A stretch of DNA of 64,000 bases from Thalassospira sp. HJ (GCF_000948415.1 NZ_JYII01000012.1:186001-250000); one strand, 5' to 3'; shown: positions 7,578 to 26,891, counted from the stretch's first letter. The notes: generated by a model from the letters alone, not told the origin. A program made the numbers and translations.

Positions 7578-8108
7578 ATGGCGCATCGCTGGTACGTTTT
7601 GCACGTTCACTCCGGTTTTGAGAAAAAGGTCGCCCAGTCGATCCGCGAACAGTCCATCAAGAAAGGTCTTGAAGGCGAAATCGAGGAAGTCCTGGTCCCG
7701 ACCGAAGAGACTGTCGAGATGCGTCGCGGCACCAAGGTCAATGCCGAGCGGAAGTTTTTCCCGGGCTATGTCCTGCTGAAGATGGATCTCACCGACGAAA
7801 GCTGGCATCTGGTCAAGAACACCGCCAAGGTTACCGATTTCCTCGGCAGCCGTGGCAAGCCGATGCCGATTTCCGAAAAGGAAGCTCAGCACATTCTGCA
7901 CCAGGTGCAGGAAGGTGTTGATCGTCCGAAGCCGACCATCGCATTCGATATCGGCGAGGAAGTCCGTGTTTCCGACGGTCCGTTTGCATCGTTTAACGGT
8001 ATTGTCGAAGGGGTTGATGAAGAACGTGCACGCCTGAAGGTGTCTGTTTCGATCTTCGGTCGTTCAACTCCGGTCGAGCTGGAATACACCCAGGTCGAGA
8101 AGCTTTAA
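7578..8108 (+). CDS. nusG: Transcription termination/antitermination factor NusG
   Basis: A 176-residue protein with the NGN domain (MAHRWYVLHVHSGFEKKV to about 110) and a C-terminal KOW domain (GEEVRVSDGPFASFNGIVEGVD, about 122-176). It binds the RNA polymerase clamp, modulates pausing and Rho termination, and links polymerase to ribosomal protein S10. It directly follows secE in the usual operon and precedes the L11-L1 genes. Confidence 0.97.
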   Translation: MAHRWYVLHVHSGFEKKVAQSIREQSIKKGLEGEIEEVLVPTEETVEMRRGTKVNAERKFFPGYVLLKMDLTDESWHLVKNTAKVTDFLGSRGKPMPISEKEAQHILHQVQEGVDRPKPTIAFDIGEEVRVSDGPFASFNGIVEGVDEERARLKVSVSIFGRSTPVELEYTQVEKL

Positions 8109-8132
8109 AAAACGATCTTGAAAATTTAAGTC

Positions 8133-8154
8133 GCTGCCTGTATACGCAGGCAGC
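8133..8154 (+). promoter_or_regulatory. Hairpin in the rplK leader
   Basis: GCTGCCTG (8133-8140) and CAGGCAGC (8147-8154) form a perfect 8-bp stem with a six-base loop, between nusG and rplK. No T-run follows, so termination is unlikely. In other bacteria L1 represses the L11 operon by binding a leader structure in this position; that role here is inference. Confidence 0.35.
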
Positions 8155-8213
8155 AATCAAGGCGCGGGAGGTCAGCCATGGCCGGACCGCGCGCTTCTTT
8201 AAGAGGTACTCTA

Positions 8214-8642
8214 ATGGCGAAGAAAATCGACGGCTATCTTAAGCTGCAGATTCCCGCCGGCAAAGCCAACCCGTCGCCGCCTGTCGGCCCGGCCCTTGGT
8301 CAGCGCGGTGTGAACATCATGGAATTCTGCAAGGCGTTCAACGCAGCGACCCAGCAGATGGAACCTGGTATGCCGATTCCGGTCGTCATCACCGTTTATT
8401 CCGACCGTTCCTTCTCCTTCATCACCAAAACCCCGCCGGCATCCTACTTCCTGAAAAAGGCAGCAGGCATTCCGAAGGGTTCCGGTACCACCGGTAAAGG
8501 TTATGTTGGTAAAGTAACCAAAGCACAGGTCAAAGAAATCGCAGAAGCCAAAATGGCTGACCTCAACGCATTTGACGTTGATGGCGCGATGGCAATGATC
8601 GAGGGCTCTGCCCGTGCGATGGGTCTCGAGGTTGTGGAGTAA
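8214..8642 (+). CDS. rplK: 50S ribosomal protein L11
   Basis: 142 residues from [12 protein letters not shown], the family's usual start and length. The N-terminal [20 protein letters not shown] segment and the C-terminal 23S-binding domain are intact. It binds the GTPase-associated centre of 23S rRNA and supports factor-dependent GTP hydrolysis and stringent-response sensing. AAGAGGT lies before this ATG. An in-frame ATG at 8178 also has GGGAGGT in front and would add 12 residues, so the start is not entirely settled. Next gene rplA follows after 4 bases. Confidence 0.96.
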   Translation: MAKKIDGYLKLQIPAGKANPSPPVGPALGQRGVNIMEFCKAFNAATQQMEPGMPIPVVITVYSDRSFSFITKTPPASYFLKKAAGIPKGSGTTGKGYVGKVTKAQVKEIAEAKMADLNAFDVDGAMAMIEGSARAMGLEVVE

Positions 8643-8646
8643 GACG

Positions 8647-9345
8647 ATGGCCAAGACTGGTAAACGCCTTGCCCAGGCCTATGAGGGCATCGACCGTAAC
8701 ACCCAGTACGAACTCGCAGCTGCTGTGAAGCTCGTCAAAGAAGGTGCAAAAGCCAAATTCGATGAAACCATCGAAATGGCCATGAACCTTGGTGTTGATC
8801 CGCGTCACGCTGACCAGATGGTCCGTGGTGTTGTTTCCCTTCCGCATGGTACCGGTAAAACCATGCGCGTTGCTGTCTTCGCAAAAGAAGCCAAAGCAGA
8901 AGAAGCCCAGAAAGCTGGTGCAGACGCTGTTGGCGCCGAAGACCTGATGGAAGCAATGCAGAAAGGCGATCTGAACTATGATCGCGTTATTGCAACCCCG
9001 GACATGATGGCTGTTGTCGGTCGTCTTGGTAAGGTTCTCGGCCCGCGCGGCCTGATGCCGAACCCGAAACTCGGCACCGTGACCATGGATGTAGCGACCG
9101 CTGTTTCCGACGCAAAAGCTGGCCAGGTCCAGTTCCGTGCCGAGAAAAACGGTATCGTTCATGCAGGTATCGGCAAGGCATCGTTCAGCGAAGAACAGAT
9201 CCTTGAGAATGCAAAAGCATTCGTAAGCGCGATCGTTAAAGCAAAACCGACAGGCGCAAAAGGTGTATACCTGCAGCGCGCTGCGCTCAGCTCCACCATG
9301 GGCGCTGGCGTGAAACTGTCGATCGCTGACATCGCGTCGAAGTAA
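8647..9345 (+). CDS. rplA: 50S ribosomal protein L1
   Basis: 232 residues starting [16 protein letters not shown], matching the family. The conserved [17 protein letters not shown] signature is present. L1 forms the mobile stalk near the E site and is a translational autorepressor of the L11-L1 unit in model bacteria. An upstream in-frame ATG (8614) lies inside rplK and is less likely. Confidence 0.96.
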   Translation: MAKTGKRLAQAYEGIDRNTQYELAAAVKLVKEGAKAKFDETIEMAMNLGVDPRHADQMVRGVVSLPHGTGKTMRVAVFAKEAKAEEAQKAGADAVGAEDLMEAMQKGDLNYDRVIATPDMMAVVGRLGKVLGPRGLMPNPKLGTVTMDVATAVSDAKAGQVQFRAEKNGIVHAGIGKASFSEEQILENAKAFVSAIVKAKPTGAKGVYLQRAALSSTMGAGVKLSIADIASK

Positions 9346-9625
9346 GAATTATCGAATTCTGACCGGTCTTCGGATCGGTCAGGACCGGAGAGGGCACCAT
9401 GCCCTCTCTACCTGTCTGTCCCAGACTGCAGGTGAGTGGGATTTGCCACTCTTAATCTCCTGCATAGGCAGAGGTTCCGGTTCTTAGTTTTTCCCCATCG
9501 GGGATTCACACAAGGCTTGAACATCTGGCAAACGGACGGGCGTCACAGACCGGTTCGAAAGGACTGGTCGCGTCTGTGAACCTCCTTGTGGGGTTCAGGG
9601 CAATAAGCAATGTCGGAGACTAAAA
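9346..9625 (+). ncRNA. L10-type ribosomal leader before rplJ
   Basis: This 280-base noncoding stretch is full of pairings. A 9-bp stem lies at 9359-9382 (CTGACCGGT/ATCGGTCAG). A small hairpin is formed by GAGTGG (9434-9439) and CCACTC (9446-9451). A nested structure joins CACAAGG (9509-9515) to CCTTGTG (9584-9590), enclosing TCACAGAC (9543-9550) paired to GTCTGTGA (9572-9579). The position and nested stem agree with the L10 leader, in which L10-(L7/L12)4 binds the mRNA to repress rplJL. The kink-turn motif was not verified. Confidence 0.55.
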
Positions 9626-10144
9626 GTGAACCGCGATGAAAAACAACAGTTCGTAGCAGAAATGCGCGAAGTGTTCGAAGGTGCGGAAGGCGTCGTCATC
9701 ACCCAGTATAAGGGTCTGACGGTTGCTGAAATTACCGCTCTTCGTGCGCAGATGCGTGAAGCTGGTGCGGGCTTCAAGGTCACCAAAAACCGGCTTACGC
9801 GACTTGCTCTGGAAGGCACCAAATTTGCTGGTCTTGCAGACTACTTCACCGGCCCGACCGCGATTGGCTATTCAGCTGATCCGGCATCGGTCGCAAAAGT
9901 AGCCTCCGAATTCGCAAAAGCCAACGAGAAGCTCGTGCTTGTCGCTGGTGGCATCGGCGAACAGGTTCTTGATGAACAGGGCGTTAAAGCTCTGGCAGAA
10001 CTGCCGTCGCTGGACGAACTTCGTGCGAAACTGGTGGGTATGATCCAGACCCCGGCACAGCGTATCGCTACGCTGACCTCCAAGCCGGCGGGCCAGATTG
10101 CCCAGGTGCTGAAGGCATATGCCGACAAAGGCGAAGCCGCGTAA
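9626..10144 (+). CDS. rplJ: 50S ribosomal protein L10
   Basis: 172 residues beginning at a GTG codon with GGAG six to ten bases upstream. The N-terminal rRNA-binding domain (MNRDEKQQFVAEMREVF, then VTKNRLTRLALEG) and the C-terminal helix that carries L7/L12 dimers are present. It is the base of the L7/L12 stalk. The gene follows a structured leader and pairs with rplL 55 bp downstream. Confidence 0.96.
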   Translation: MNRDEKQQFVAEMREVFEGAEGVVITQYKGLTVAEITALRAQMREAGAGFKVTKNRLTRLALEGTKFAGLADYFTGPTAIGYSADPASVAKVASEFAKANEKLVLVAGGIGEQVLDEQGVKALAELPSLDELRAKLVGMIQTPAQRIATLTSKPAGQIAQVLKAYADKGEAA

Positions 10145-10199
10145 ACCAAACTAACCAGATATCCCAGATATCTAAGTTCAAGCCTAGGAGTATAGTAAA

Positions 10200-10577
10200 A
10201 TGGCCGATCTTAAGGCACTCGTTGACGAGCTTTCCAAGCTCACCGTTCTTGAAGCTGCAGAACTTTCCAAAATGCTCGAAGAAGAGTGGGGCGTTTCCGC
10301 CGCTGCTCCGGTAGCTGTTGCTGCTGCTGGTGGCGCTGCTGCCGGTGGTGCTGCTGCTGAAGAAAAAACCGAATTCGACGTCGTTCTGACCTCTGCTGGT
10401 GACAAGAAAATCAACGTCATTAAAGAAGTCCGCGGCATCACCGGTCTTGGCCTCAAAGAAGCCAAAGAACTGGTTGAAGGCGCACCGAAGGCCGTCAAAG
10501 AAGGCGCTTCTAAAGACGAAGCCGAAGAAATCAAGAAGAAGCTGGAAGAAGCCGGCGCAACCGTCGAACTCAAGTAA
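10200..10577 (+). CDS. rplL: 50S ribosomal protein L7/L12
   Basis: 125 residues: an N-terminal dimerisation domain (about 1-36), an Ala/Gly-rich hinge (about 37-58) and the C-terminal factor-binding domain ([31 protein letters not shown]). Multiple dimers bind L10 and recruit EF-Tu, EF-G, IF2 and release factors. AGGAG precedes the ATG. It is the last ribosomal gene before rpoB, separated by a hairpin and a probable promoter. Confidence 0.97.
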   Translation: MADLKALVDELSKLTVLEAAELSKMLEEEWGVSAAAPVAVAAAGGAAAGGAAAEEKTEFDVVLTSAGDKKINVIKEVRGITGLGLKEAKELVEGAPKAVKEGASKDEAEEIKKKLEEAGATVELK

Positions 10578-10600
10578 TCGACGGCTTCTTGCCAAGGTCT

Positions 10601-10627
10601 GGGTCGGCGTCCTTCGGGCGCCGGCCC
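10601..10627 (+). terminator. Attenuator-like hairpin between rplL and rpoB
   Basis: GGGTCGGCGTC (10601-10611) pairs along 11 bp, with two wobbles, to GGCGCCGGCCC (10617-10627) around loop CTTCG. The sequence then reads TTCCGTCTC, so the U-tract is weak, which suits partial read-through into rpoB. Confidence 0.5.
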
Positions 10628-10693
10628 TTCCGTCTCTGTGCACCCCGGCAATTGTGCCGAGCCCGTGCAGGGGCGCGAACAGGAATTTAACGG

Positions 10694-10721
10694 TTGACGC
10701 TGCCAAAGGTAATCGTACATA
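10694..10721 (+). promoter_or_regulatory. Probable rpoB promoter
   Basis: TTGACG (10694-10699), a 16-bp spacer and TACATA (10716-10721) lie downstream of the attenuator-like hairpin. The same -35 sequence is found before rpsL. It would give rpoBC extra transcription independent of rplJL. Confidence 0.45.
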
Positions 10722-10955
10722 ACGTAAGGCCGTTTTGGTCAGAGGTTATCTTTGACGGCGTCGACAGCCGAGGGATCAGTGATCTCAATCAAGTTGGATG
10801 TCAAATAACATCCACAGTCATAATCAAGTGAACGCCCGCCCCGTACGGGGCTCGGGCGTCGTTGTGCTGTATGCGTTTTGTGCGACTCGCAAACGTGGCA
10901 GAGCAGGGACGAACGAGTTCGGACGGTGTGGGGAGGCGCGATTAAAGGAACGATG

Positions 10956-19423
<8,468 letters not shown>

Positions 19424-19453
19424 GTTCGTCGCGCCAGACAGTTAAAAGAATCA

Positions 19454-19492
19454 GAAACGAGCCGGACTCTTATCGACGCACCGGCTCGTTTC
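19454..19492 (+). terminator. Hairpin after rpoC
   Basis: GAAACGAGCCGG (19454-19465) and CCGGCTCGTTTC (19481-19492) are perfect 12-bp complements with a 15-base loop. It is followed by GGCGTTTG rather than a T-run, so termination efficiency is uncertain. Confidence 0.55.
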
Positions 19493-19532
19493 GGCGTTTG
19501 AAGCGCCAACTCGAAGGCCCAGAGGGTTTTGC

Positions 19533-19561
19533 TTGACGCAAAAGGGGGCCGTCACTAGTAT
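19533..19561 (+). promoter_or_regulatory. Strong str-operon promoter (rpsL)
   Basis: TTGACG (19533-19538), exactly 17 bp, then TAGTAT (19556-19561). This is the best sigma-70-like match in the window and lies between the rpoC hairpin and rpsL. Transcription would begin near 19568 and cover rpsL, rpsG, fusA and tuf. Confidence 0.7.
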
Positions 19562-19793
19562 GCGCCCACCGAATCTAGGGGGGTGTAGCTGTGCCGGTAC
19601 CGTTTTGTGCGGTAGCGGGCGGTTTTCGCCCCCCATCGCTTGAGTGCGACTCTGACGGCCGTCGAGGCAGGAACTCCTGCTTTTATGGGCGTCCGCGCGT
19701 GTTTTTGTACTTGTACAAAGACGCGTGGTCGCTCGTCGTGCGTCGATAAGAGCAACGCCCTAGTGGCGTCCGTTGAAGTAAAAGGGAAAGTTA

Positions 19794-20165
19794 ATGCCCA
19801 CTATTAACCAGTTGATCCGCAAGTCGCGGACTCCGCGCACCCAGCGCGATATGGTTCCGGCACTGGAAGCATGCCCGCAGAAACGCGGCGTTTGCACCCG
19901 TGTCTATACCACCACCCCGAAGAAGCCGAACTCGGCACTTCGTAAGGTTGCCCGTGTTCGTTTGACCAACGGCTACGAAGTAACCTCCTACATTCCGGGT
20001 GAAGGCCACAACCTGCAGGAACACTCTGTCGTCATGATCCGCGGCGGCCGTGTAAAGGATTTGCCGGGTGTGCGTTACCACATCATTCGCGGTACCCTCG
20101 ATACGCAGGGTGTCAAAGACCGTAAACAGCGTCGTTCGAAATACGGCGCGAAGCGTCCGAAATAA
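19794..20165 (+). CDS. rpsL: 30S ribosomal protein S12
   Basis: 123 residues. [17 protein letters not shown] and [17 protein letters not shown] are wild type at the positions where streptomycin-resistance changes occur. S12 sits at the decoding centre and controls accuracy. It is first gene of the str operon, with rpsG 12 bp downstream. Confidence 0.98.
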   Translation: MPTINQLIRKSRTPRTQRDMVPALEACPQKRGVCTRVYTTTPKKPNSALRKVARVRLTNGYEVTSYIPGEGHNLQEHSVVMIRGGRVKDLPGVRYHIIRGTLDTQGVKDRKQRRSKYGAKRPK

Positions 20166-20645
<480 letters not shown>

Positions 20646-20672
20646 CCCAGACCTCAAGATCAAGAGTCGATT

Positions 20673-22754
20673 ATGGTACAACGCACTCCGATCTCTCGGT
20701 ATCGTAACATTGGCATCATGGCACACATCGATGCTGGTAAAACCACGACCACCGAGCGAATCCTTTTCTACACCGGTAAGTCCTACAAAATCGGCGAAGT
20801 CCACGACGGCGGCGCTACCATGGACTGGATGGAACAGGAACAGGAACGCGGCATTACGATTACGTCTGCTGCGACGACCTGCTTCTGGAAAGACCACCGT
20901 GTCAACATCATCGATACCCCGGGCCACGTTGACTTCACCATTGAAGTTGAACGTTCGCTCCGCGTCCTCGATGGTGCTTGCGCTGTTTTCGACGCCGTTT
21001 CCGGCGTTGAACCGCAGACCGAAACCGTATGGCGTCAGGCTGACAAGTACAACGTTCCGCGTATGTGCTTCGTCAACAAGATGGACCGTACCGGTGCTGA
21101 CTTCTTCCGTTGCGTCGAAATGATCAAGGAACGCCTCGGCGCCAATGCTGCAGTCATGCAGCTGCCGATCGGTTCCGAAGGTGATTTCGAAGGTGTTGTC
21201 GATCTCGTTCGCAACCAGGAAATCATCTGGAAAGATGAAAGCCTCGGTGCAGAGTTCGAATATCGCGACGTTCGTGACTCCCTTGCTGACCAGGCTGCGG
21301 AATACCGCGAAGCCCTGATCGAACAGGCTGTCGAGTGCGACGAAGCTGCAATGGAAGCTTACCTCGAAGGCGAAATGCCGTCCGAGGAAGTTCTCAAGAA
21401 GTGCATCCGTAAGGGTACCATCGCTGGTGATCTTGTTCCGGTCCTTCTGGGTACCGCGTTCAAGAACAAAGGCGTTCAGCCGCTTCTCGATGCAGTCATC
21501 GACTTCATGCCGGCTCCGGACGACATCGACGATGTTCGTGGCGTCAAGCCGAACACCGAAGACGAGCCGGATTCCCGTGCTCTGACCGATGACGCGCCGT
21601 TCTCGGCTCTTGCGTTCAAGATCATGTCCGACCCGTTCGTCGGTTCCTTGACCTTTATTCGTATCTATTCCGGTGTGCTGGATGCCGGTTCGTATGTTCT
21701 CAACTCTGTTAAAGAGAAAAAAGAACGTATCGGCCGTATGCTGCTTATGCATTCCAACAACCGTGAAGAAATCAAATACGCTTGCTCGGGCGACATCGTT
21801 GCTCTGGTTGGCATGAAGGACACCACCACTGGTGATACTCTTTGTGACCCGGCCAAGCCGATCATCCTCGAGCGCATGGAATTCCCGGATCCGGTTATCG
21901 AAATCGCTGTTGAGCCGAAATCGAAAGCCGACCAGGAGAAAATGGGTCTCGCGCTTGCACGTCTCGCGCAGGAAGATCCGTCGTTCCGTGTTAAATCCGA
22001 CCACGAATCCGGCCAGACCATCATTTCCGGTATGGGCGAGCTTCACCTCGACATTATTGTCGATCGTATGAAGCGTGAATTCAAAGTCGAAGCAAATGTC
22101 GGCGCGCCGCAGGTTGCTTATCGTGAAACCATCTCGAAATCGGTCGATATCGACTACACCCACAAGAAACAGTCGGGTGGTTCGGGTCAGTTCGCACGTA
22201 TCAAGTTGACCTTCACCCCGGGTGAACCGGGTTCGGGCTTCTCCTTCACCGATACCGTTGTTGGCGGTAACGTTCCGAAGGAATACATCCCGGGCGTACA
22301 GAAAGGCTTCGAGAGCTCGCTGCATAGCGGTGTGATCGCAGGCTTCCCTGTAACCGACTTCTCGATCACCCTGACTGACGGTGCATACCACGACGTTGAC
22401 TCGAGCGTCATGGCCTTCGAAATCGCTGCTCGCGCAGCATTCCGCGAAGGTCTTGCAAAAGCTTCTCCGAAGCTTCTCGAGCCGATCATGAAGGTCGAAG
22501 TCGTGACCCCGGAAGAGTACATGGGCGATATCATTGGCGACCTGAACAGCCGTCGTGGCCAGGTCCGTGACATGGATACCCGTGGTATTGCACGCGTTGT
22601 TAACGCGTTCGTACCGCTGGCCAACATGTTCGGTTACGTCAACACGCTGCGTTCCATGTCCCAGGGCCGTGCCCAGTTCGTGATGCAGTTCGATCATTAT
22701 GCCGACGTTCCGCAGGCAGTTGCGGACGAAGTCAAAGCCAAATCGGCCGGCTAA
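20673..22754 (+). CDS. fusA: Elongation factor G
   Basis: A 693-residue translational GTPase with P-loop [14 protein letters not shown] (about 17-30), [13 protein letters not shown] and the five-domain EF-G layout, ending in the domain V region [19 protein letters not shown]. It drives ribosomal translocation and, with RRF, ribosome recycling. It lies between rpsG and the second tuf, in the classical str order. A single EF-G gene is visible; codon use is highly biased. Confidence 0.98.
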   Translation: MVQRTPISRYRNIGIMAHIDAGKTTTTERILFYTGKSYKIGEVHDGGATMDWMEQEQERGITITSAATTCFWKDHRVNIIDTPGHVDFTIEVERSLRVLDGACAVFDAVSGVEPQTETVWRQADKYNVPRMCFVNKMDRTGADFFRCVEMIKERLGANAAVMQLPIGSEGDFEGVVDLVRNQEIIWKDESLGAEFEYRDVRDSLADQAAEYREALIEQAVECDEAAMEAYLEGEMPSEEVLKKCIRKGTIAGDLVPVLLGTAFKNKGVQPLLDAVIDFMPAPDDIDDVRGVKPNTEDEPDSRALTDDAPFSALAFKIMSDPFVGSLTFIRIYSGVLDAGSYVLNSVKEKKERIGRMLLMHSNNREEIKYACSGDIVALVGMKDTTTGDTLCDPAKPIILERMEFPDPVIEIAVEPKSKADQEKMGLALARLAQEDPSFRVKSDHESGQTIISGMGELHLDIIVDRMKREFKVEANVGAPQVAYRETISKSVDIDYTHKKQSGGSGQFARIKLTFTPGEPGSGFSFTDTVVGGNVPKEYIPGVQKGFESSLHSGVIAGFPVTDFSITLTDGAYHDVDSSVMAFEIAARAAFREGLAKASPKLLEPIMKVEVVTPEEYMGDIIGDLNSRRGQVRDMDTRGIARVVNAFVPLANMFGYVNTLRSMSQGRAQFVMQFDHYADVPQAVADEVKAKSAG

Positions 22755-22782
22755 GGCCACGCCAGAATAAACGGAGTTAGAA

Positions 22783-23973
22783 ATGGCTAAAGAAAAGTTT
22801 GAGCGTACAAAACCGCACGTTAACGTAGGCACCGTCGGCCACGTTGACCACGGTAAAACCACGCTGACCGCAGCAATCACCAAAGTTCTGGCAGAAGCCG
22901 GTGGCGCTTCGTTCCAGGACTACAACATGATCGACAAAGCGCCGGAAGAGAAAGCTCGTGGTATCACGATCTCGACCGCGCACGTTGAGTATGAGACCGA
23001 GAACCGTCACTACGCACACGTCGACTGCCCGGGCCACGCTGACTATGTTAAGAACATGATCACTGGTGCGGCACAGATGGACGGCGGTATCCTCGTCGTT
23101 TCGGCTGCTGATGGCCCGATGCCGCAGACCCGTGAGCACATCCTGCTCGCACGTCAGGTTGGTGTTCCGGCTCTCGTAGTCTTCATGAACAAAGTTGACC
23201 AGGTTGACGACGAAGAGCTCCTTGAGCTCGTCGAAATGGAAATCCGTGAACTTCTGTCGTCCTACGACTTCCCGGGCGACGATATTCCGATCATCAAGGG
23301 CTCGGCTCTTGCTGCTCTGGAAGGTCGCGATGACGAAATCGGCAAAAACGCTATCCTCGAACTGATGGCTGCTGTTGATGACTACATCCCGGCACCGGAT
23401 CGTCCGAAAGACAAGCCGTTCCTGATGCCGATCGAAGACGTGTTCTCGATCTCGGGTCGTGGTACGGTTGTAACCGGTCGTGTTGAAACCGGCGTTGTTA
23501 AAGTTGGCGAAGAAATCGAAATCGTCGGCATTAAAGACACCGTTAAAACCACCGTTACCGGCGTTGAAATGTTCCGCAAGCTGCTCGATCAGGGCGAAGC
23601 TGGCGACAACATCGGCGCGCTGCTGCGTGGTACCAAACGTGAAGACGTCGAACGTGGCCAGGTTCTGGCACATGTTGGCTCGATCACCCCGCACACCAAA
23701 TTCGAAGCAGAAGCCTACATCCTGACCAAGGATGAAGGTGGCCGTCACACGCCGTTCTTCTCGAACTACCGTCCGCAGTTCTACTTCCGTACGACTGACG
23801 TTACCGGTTCGATCGAGCTGCCGGCTGGCACCGAAATGGTTATGCCGGGCGACAACGTTCAGATGACCGCAACCCTCATTGCACCGATTGCAATGGACGA
23901 AGGTCTGCGTTTCGCAATCCGTGAAGGCGGTCGTACCGTCGGCGCGGGCGTTGTTGCCAAGATCATCGAATAA
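22783..23973 (+). CDS. tuf: Elongation factor Tu, copy 2
   Basis: 396 residues, identical in protein sequence to the copy at 5928-7118, with the same GTPase motifs ([18 protein letters not shown]). It is the last gene of the str operon (rpsL-rpsG-fusA-tuf). The synonymous differences from copy 1 cluster at the first three codons and the last few codons, suggesting gene conversion across the middle. GGAG lies at the usual distance from ATG. Confidence 0.98.
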   Translation: MAKEKFERTKPHVNVGTVGHVDHGKTTLTAAITKVLAEAGGASFQDYNMIDKAPEEKARGITISTAHVEYETENRHYAHVDCPGHADYVKNMITGAAQMDGGILVVSAADGPMPQTREHILLARQVGVPALVVFMNKVDQVDDEELLELVEMEIRELLSSYDFPGDDIPIIKGSALAALEGRDDEIGKNAILELMAAVDDYIPAPDRPKDKPFLMPIEDVFSISGRGTVVTGRVETGVVKVGEEIEIVGIKDTVKTTVTGVEMFRKLLDQGEAGDNIGALLRGTKREDVERGQVLAHVGSITPHTKFEAEAYILTKDEGGRHTPFFSNYRPQFYFRTTDVTGSIELPAGTEMVMPGDNVQMTATLIAPIAMDEGLRFAIREGGRTVGAGVVAKIIE

Positions 23974-23995
23974 TTTTTCTCTTGATCTTTGTGAA

Positions 23996-24020
23996 GCGGG
24001 CGGCTATTTAAGCCGCCCGC
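23996..24020 (+). terminator. Hairpin after tuf copy 2
   Basis: GCGGGCGGCT (23996-24005) and AGCCGCCCGC (24011-24020) form a perfect 10-bp stem with loop ATTTA. It is followed by AACACTTTTGCGG, a weak U-tract. It separates the str and S10 units and mirrors the hairpin after tuf copy 1. Confidence 0.55.
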
Positions 24021-24092
24021 AACACTTTTGCGGCAATCGTCAACTCCAGTTGAGGGGCCGGTGTCCTTTTGAGGGCTCCGGTACATAATTAC

Positions 24093-24401
24093 ATGGATAG
24101 TCAGAACATTCGCATTCGCCTGAAGGCGTTTGACCATCGCGTGCTGGATCAGTCCACGCGTGAGATCGTCAATACGGCGAAGCGCACTGGCGCAGAGGTC
24201 CGCGGCCCGATTCCGCTGCCGACCCGCATTGAAAAGTACACTGTTCTGCGGTCTCCGCACGTGAACAAGAAATCACGCGAACAGCTCGAAATCCGTACGC
24301 ACAAGCGTCTTCTCGACATTGTCGACCCGACCCCGCAAACCGTCGATGCTCTTATGAAGCTCGACCTTGCGTCCGGTGTCGATGTCGAGATCAAACTTTA
24401 A
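24093..24401 (+). CDS. rpsJ: 30S ribosomal protein S10
   Basis: 102 residues from [19 protein letters not shown], the family's normal start and length. S10 is a 30S head protein and also NusE, the partner of NusB and NusG in antitermination. There is no good Shine-Dalgarno at the proper distance (GAGGG is about 20 bases upstream), so initiation may depend on leader structure. It is the first gene of the S10 operon. Confidence 0.97.
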   Translation: MDSQNIRIRLKAFDHRVLDQSTREIVNTAKRTGAEVRGPIPLPTRIEKYTVLRSPHVNKKSREQLEIRTHKRLLDIVDPTPQTVDALMKLDLASGVDVEIKL

Positions 24402-24417
24402 TCGGGAGTAAGCCGCA

Positions 24418-25134
24418 ATGCGTAGTGGACTTATTACCCAGAAGGTCGGTATGACCCGCGTCTTCAACGACGACGGTTCCCACCTTCCTGTAACCGTTCT
24501 GAAGGTCGAAGATCTTCAGGTTGTCGCCAACCGTACCAACGACACCGACGGCTACGTCGCTGTTCAGCTTGGTTATGGCAAAGCGAAAGTGAAAAACGTA
24601 TCCAAGCCGATGCGTGGCCACTTCGCCAAAGCCAAGGTTGAGCCGAAAGCCAAACTTGCTGAATTCCGCGTTAGCGAAGACGGCCTGATCGAAGTTGGCG
24701 CAGAACTTGCTGCGACCCACTTCATCGAAGGCCAGTACGTTGACGTAATCGGCACGTCCATCGGTAAAGGTTTTGCCGGTGCGATGAAGCGTCATAACTT
24801 CGGTGGTCTGCGTGCGTCGCACGGTGTGTCGATTTCGCACCGTTCGCATGGTTCCACCGGTCAGTGCCAGGACCCGGGCCGCGTCTTCAAAGGTAAGAAG
24901 ATGGCTGGTCACCTCGGTGCCGCACGTGTAACCGTTCAGTCGCTCAAAGTCGTATCTTCGGATGCCGACAAGGGCCTGATCCTGGTTCACGGTGCCGTTC
25001 CGGGTCACAAGGGTGCCTATGTCCTTGTCAAGGATGCCGTGAAGCGTGCTGCACCGGAAGGTCTGCCGTTCCCGGCCGCGCTCAAGGGTGCTGCCCCGGC
25101 CGCTGAAGAAGCTGTCGCCGAGGATAAGGAATAA
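24418..25134 (+). CDS. rplC: 50S ribosomal protein L3
   Basis: 238 residues, [16 protein letters not shown] start and [24 protein letters not shown] core near the peptidyl-transferase side. The C-terminal tail is Ala/Glu-rich ([14 protein letters not shown]). L3 is one of the first assembly proteins of the 50S subunit. GGGAG precedes the ATG. Confidence 0.98.
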   Translation: MRSGLITQKVGMTRVFNDDGSHLPVTVLKVEDLQVVANRTNDTDGYVAVQLGYGKAKVKNVSKPMRGHFAKAKVEPKAKLAEFRVSEDGLIEVGAELAATHFIEGQYVDVIGTSIGKGFAGAMKRHNFGGLRASHGVSISHRSHGSTGQCQDPGRVFKGKKMAGHLGAARVTVQSLKVVSSDADKGLILVHGAVPGHKGAYVLVKDAVKRAAPEGLPFPAALKGAAPAAEEAVAEDKE

Positions 25135-25139
25135 GCATC

Positions 25140-25760
25140 ATGAAGCTCGACATTCTCAAACTTGACGCTTCCAAGTCCGGCAAGATTGATCTTGCAGAAG
25201 ACATCTTCGGCCTGGAAGTACGTCGTGACGTCCTGCACCGCATGGTGAACTGGCAGCTGGCAAAACGCCGTGCCGGTACCCACAAGGTGAAGGAAAAGTC
25301 CGAAGTTTCCGCAACCACGAAAAAATTCGTGCGTCAGAAGGGTAGTGGCGGTGCACGTCACGGTTCCCGTAAAGCCGCACAGTTCCGTGGTGGTGGTACC
25401 GTGCACGGTCCGCGCGTTCGCGACCACGCACACGATCTGACCAAGAAGTTCCGTAAACTCGCGCTTAAAACCGCTCTGTCGGCTAAAGCAAAAGACGGTA
25501 AGCTTATCGTTCTTGATAATGCGGAATTCTCGGACGCCAAAACCAAGAATCTGGTCGCAGTTTTCAATAAACTCGGCTGGAAGTCTGCACTGATCATCGA
25601 CGGTGCGCAGGTCAATGAGGGCTTTGCACGCGCAGCGCGCAACATCCCGCAGGTTGATGTGCTCCCGCAGATTGGTGCTAACGTCTATGACATCCTGCGC
25701 CGTGACACCCTGGTGCTGACCAAGGGTGCGGTCGAAGCGTTGGAGGCACGTCTCAAATGA
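25140..25760 (+). CDS. rplD: 50S ribosomal protein L4
   Basis: 206 residues. The extended loop with [20 protein letters not shown] that lines the exit tunnel is present. L4 is the S10-operon autorepressor in gammaproteobacteria, whether it is here is unknown. It overlaps rplW by four bases (ATGA), indicating coupling. Confidence 0.98.
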   Translation: MKLDILKLDASKSGKIDLAEDIFGLEVRRDVLHRMVNWQLAKRRAGTHKVKEKSEVSATTKKFVRQKGSGGARHGSRKAAQFRGGGTVHGPRVRDHAHDLTKKFRKLALKTALSAKAKDGKLIVLDNAEFSDAKTKNLVAVFNKLGWKSALIIDGAQVNEGFARAARNIPQVDVLPQIGANVYDILRRDTLVLTKGAVEALEARLK

Positions 25761-26059
25761 CGATCATCAGCAAAGAGCGGATGTACGAAGTCATCCGCGC
25801 CCCGCATATCACTGAAAAGTCGACGTTGATTTCTGAACACAACGCTGTTGCGTTCAAAGTCGCGATCGACGCCACCAAGCCGGAGATCAAGGCTGCTGTG
25901 GAAGGTCTGTTCGGGGTGAAGGTCAAGGCGGTCAATACCTCTGTGGTAAAAGGAAAAACCAAGCGTTTTCGCGGTATTTCCGGTCGTCGGAGCGATTTCA
26001 AGAAAGCGATGGTAACCCTCGAAGAGGGCCAGTCCATCGATGTGACTACGGGAATCTAA
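25757..26059 (+). CDS. rplW: 50S ribosomal protein L23
   Basis: 100 residues with [18 protein letters not shown] and the C-terminal [19 protein letters not shown] segment. L23 lies at the tunnel exit and docks trigger factor and SRP. The start overlaps the rplD stop; rplB begins four bases after its own stop. Confidence 0.97.
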   Translation: MTIISKERMYEVIRAPHITEKSTLISEHNAVAFKVAIDATKPEIKAAVEGLFGVKVKAVNTSVVKGKTKRFRGISGRRSDFKKAMVTLEEGQSIDVTTGI

Positions 26060-26063
26060 GACA

Positions 26064-26891
26064 ATGGCTTTGAAGAAGTTTAAACCAACCTCTCCTGGTC
26101 GCCGTCAGCTGGTTCTCGTGGATCGTTCCGATCTCCACAAGGGCAAGCCGATTAAAGCGTTGACCGAAGGTCTGCGCAAGAAAGGTGGCCGTAACAACAC
26201 TGGTCGTATCACCGCCCGCCGTATTGGTGGTGGTCACAAACGTCGTTACCGTATGATCGATTTCAAACGTACCAAGTTTGATGTCGTCGGTACCGTCGAG
26301 CGTTTGGAATATGATCCGAACCGTACCGCGTTTATCGCACTGGTTCGTTATTCTGACGACGAATTGGCCTACATCCTCGCACCGCAGCGTCTCGCTGTCG
26401 GCGACAACGTTGTTGCCGCTGAACGCGTAGACATTAAGCCGGGTAACGCCGCACCGCTGAAGAACATTCCGGTCGGTACCATTGTCCACAACGTCGAACT
26501 GAAAGCCGGTAAAGGTGGTCAGGTCGCACGTTCAGCAGGCTCGTATGTACAGCTTGTTGGTAAGGACCAGGGTTACGCCCAGCTTAAGCTGTCCTCCGGT
26601 GAGGTACGTTTGGTTCGTGGTGAATGCATGGCAACCATCGGTGCCGTGTCCAACCCGGACCATCAGAACTCGAACCTTGGTAAAGCCGGCCGTAATCGCT
26701 GGCTTGGCAAGCGTCCTTCGGTTCGTGGCGTTGCCATGAACCCGATCGATCACCCGCATGGTGGTGGTGAAGGCCGTACGTCGGGTGGTCGTCACCCGGT
26801 TACGCCGTGGGGCAAGCCGACCAAGGGCAAACGTACCCGCTCGAACAAAAAGACCGACGCGCTCATCATGCGCCGTCGTCACAAGAGCTAA
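26064..26891 (+). CDS. rplB: 50S ribosomal protein L2
   Basis: 275 residues. [22 protein letters not shown] and [20 protein letters not shown] (with the conserved histidine region needed for peptidyl transfer) are visible. It is a core 50S protein essential for subunit association and lies in standard S10-operon order. Confidence 0.98.
   Translation: MALKKFKPTSPGRRQLVLVDRSDLHKGKPIKALTEGLRKKGGRNNTGRITARRIGGGHKRRYRMIDFKRTKFDVVGTVERLEYDPNRTAFIALVRYSDDELAYILAPQRLAVGDNVVAAERVDIKPGNAAPLKNIPVGTIVHNVELKAGKGGQVARSAGSYVQLVGKDQGYAQLKLSSGEVRLVRGECMATIGAVSNPDHQNSNLGKAGRNRWLGKRPSVRGVAMNPIDHPHGGGEGRTSGGRHPVTPWGKPTKGKRTRSNKKTDALIMRRRHKS

Larger units (their letters stand above)
10578..10955 (+). promoter_or_regulatory. 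rplL-rpoB intergenic leader with hairpins and promoter
   Basis: This 378-base noncoding gap separates ribosomal from polymerase genes. It holds an 11-bp hairpin at 10601-10627, a promoter-like pair at 10694-10721 and a second GC-rich hairpin at 10833-10858 (CGCCCG CCCCGT paired with ACGGGG and CGGGCG, with two bulged bases). In E. coli an attenuator here sets the lower level of beta/beta' relative to L7/L12; the same arrangement is inferred. Confidence 0.5.
19424..19793 (+). promoter_or_regulatory. rpoC-rpsL intergenic region
   Basis: A 370-base noncoding gap. It contains a 12-bp perfect hairpin just past rpoC, a very good promoter (19533-19561) and a roughly 230-base untranslated leader rich in GTCG/CGAC words before rpsL. 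I see no clear protein-binding leader motif in the leader itself. AAGGGAAAG lies close before the rpsL ATG. Confidence 0.6.
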
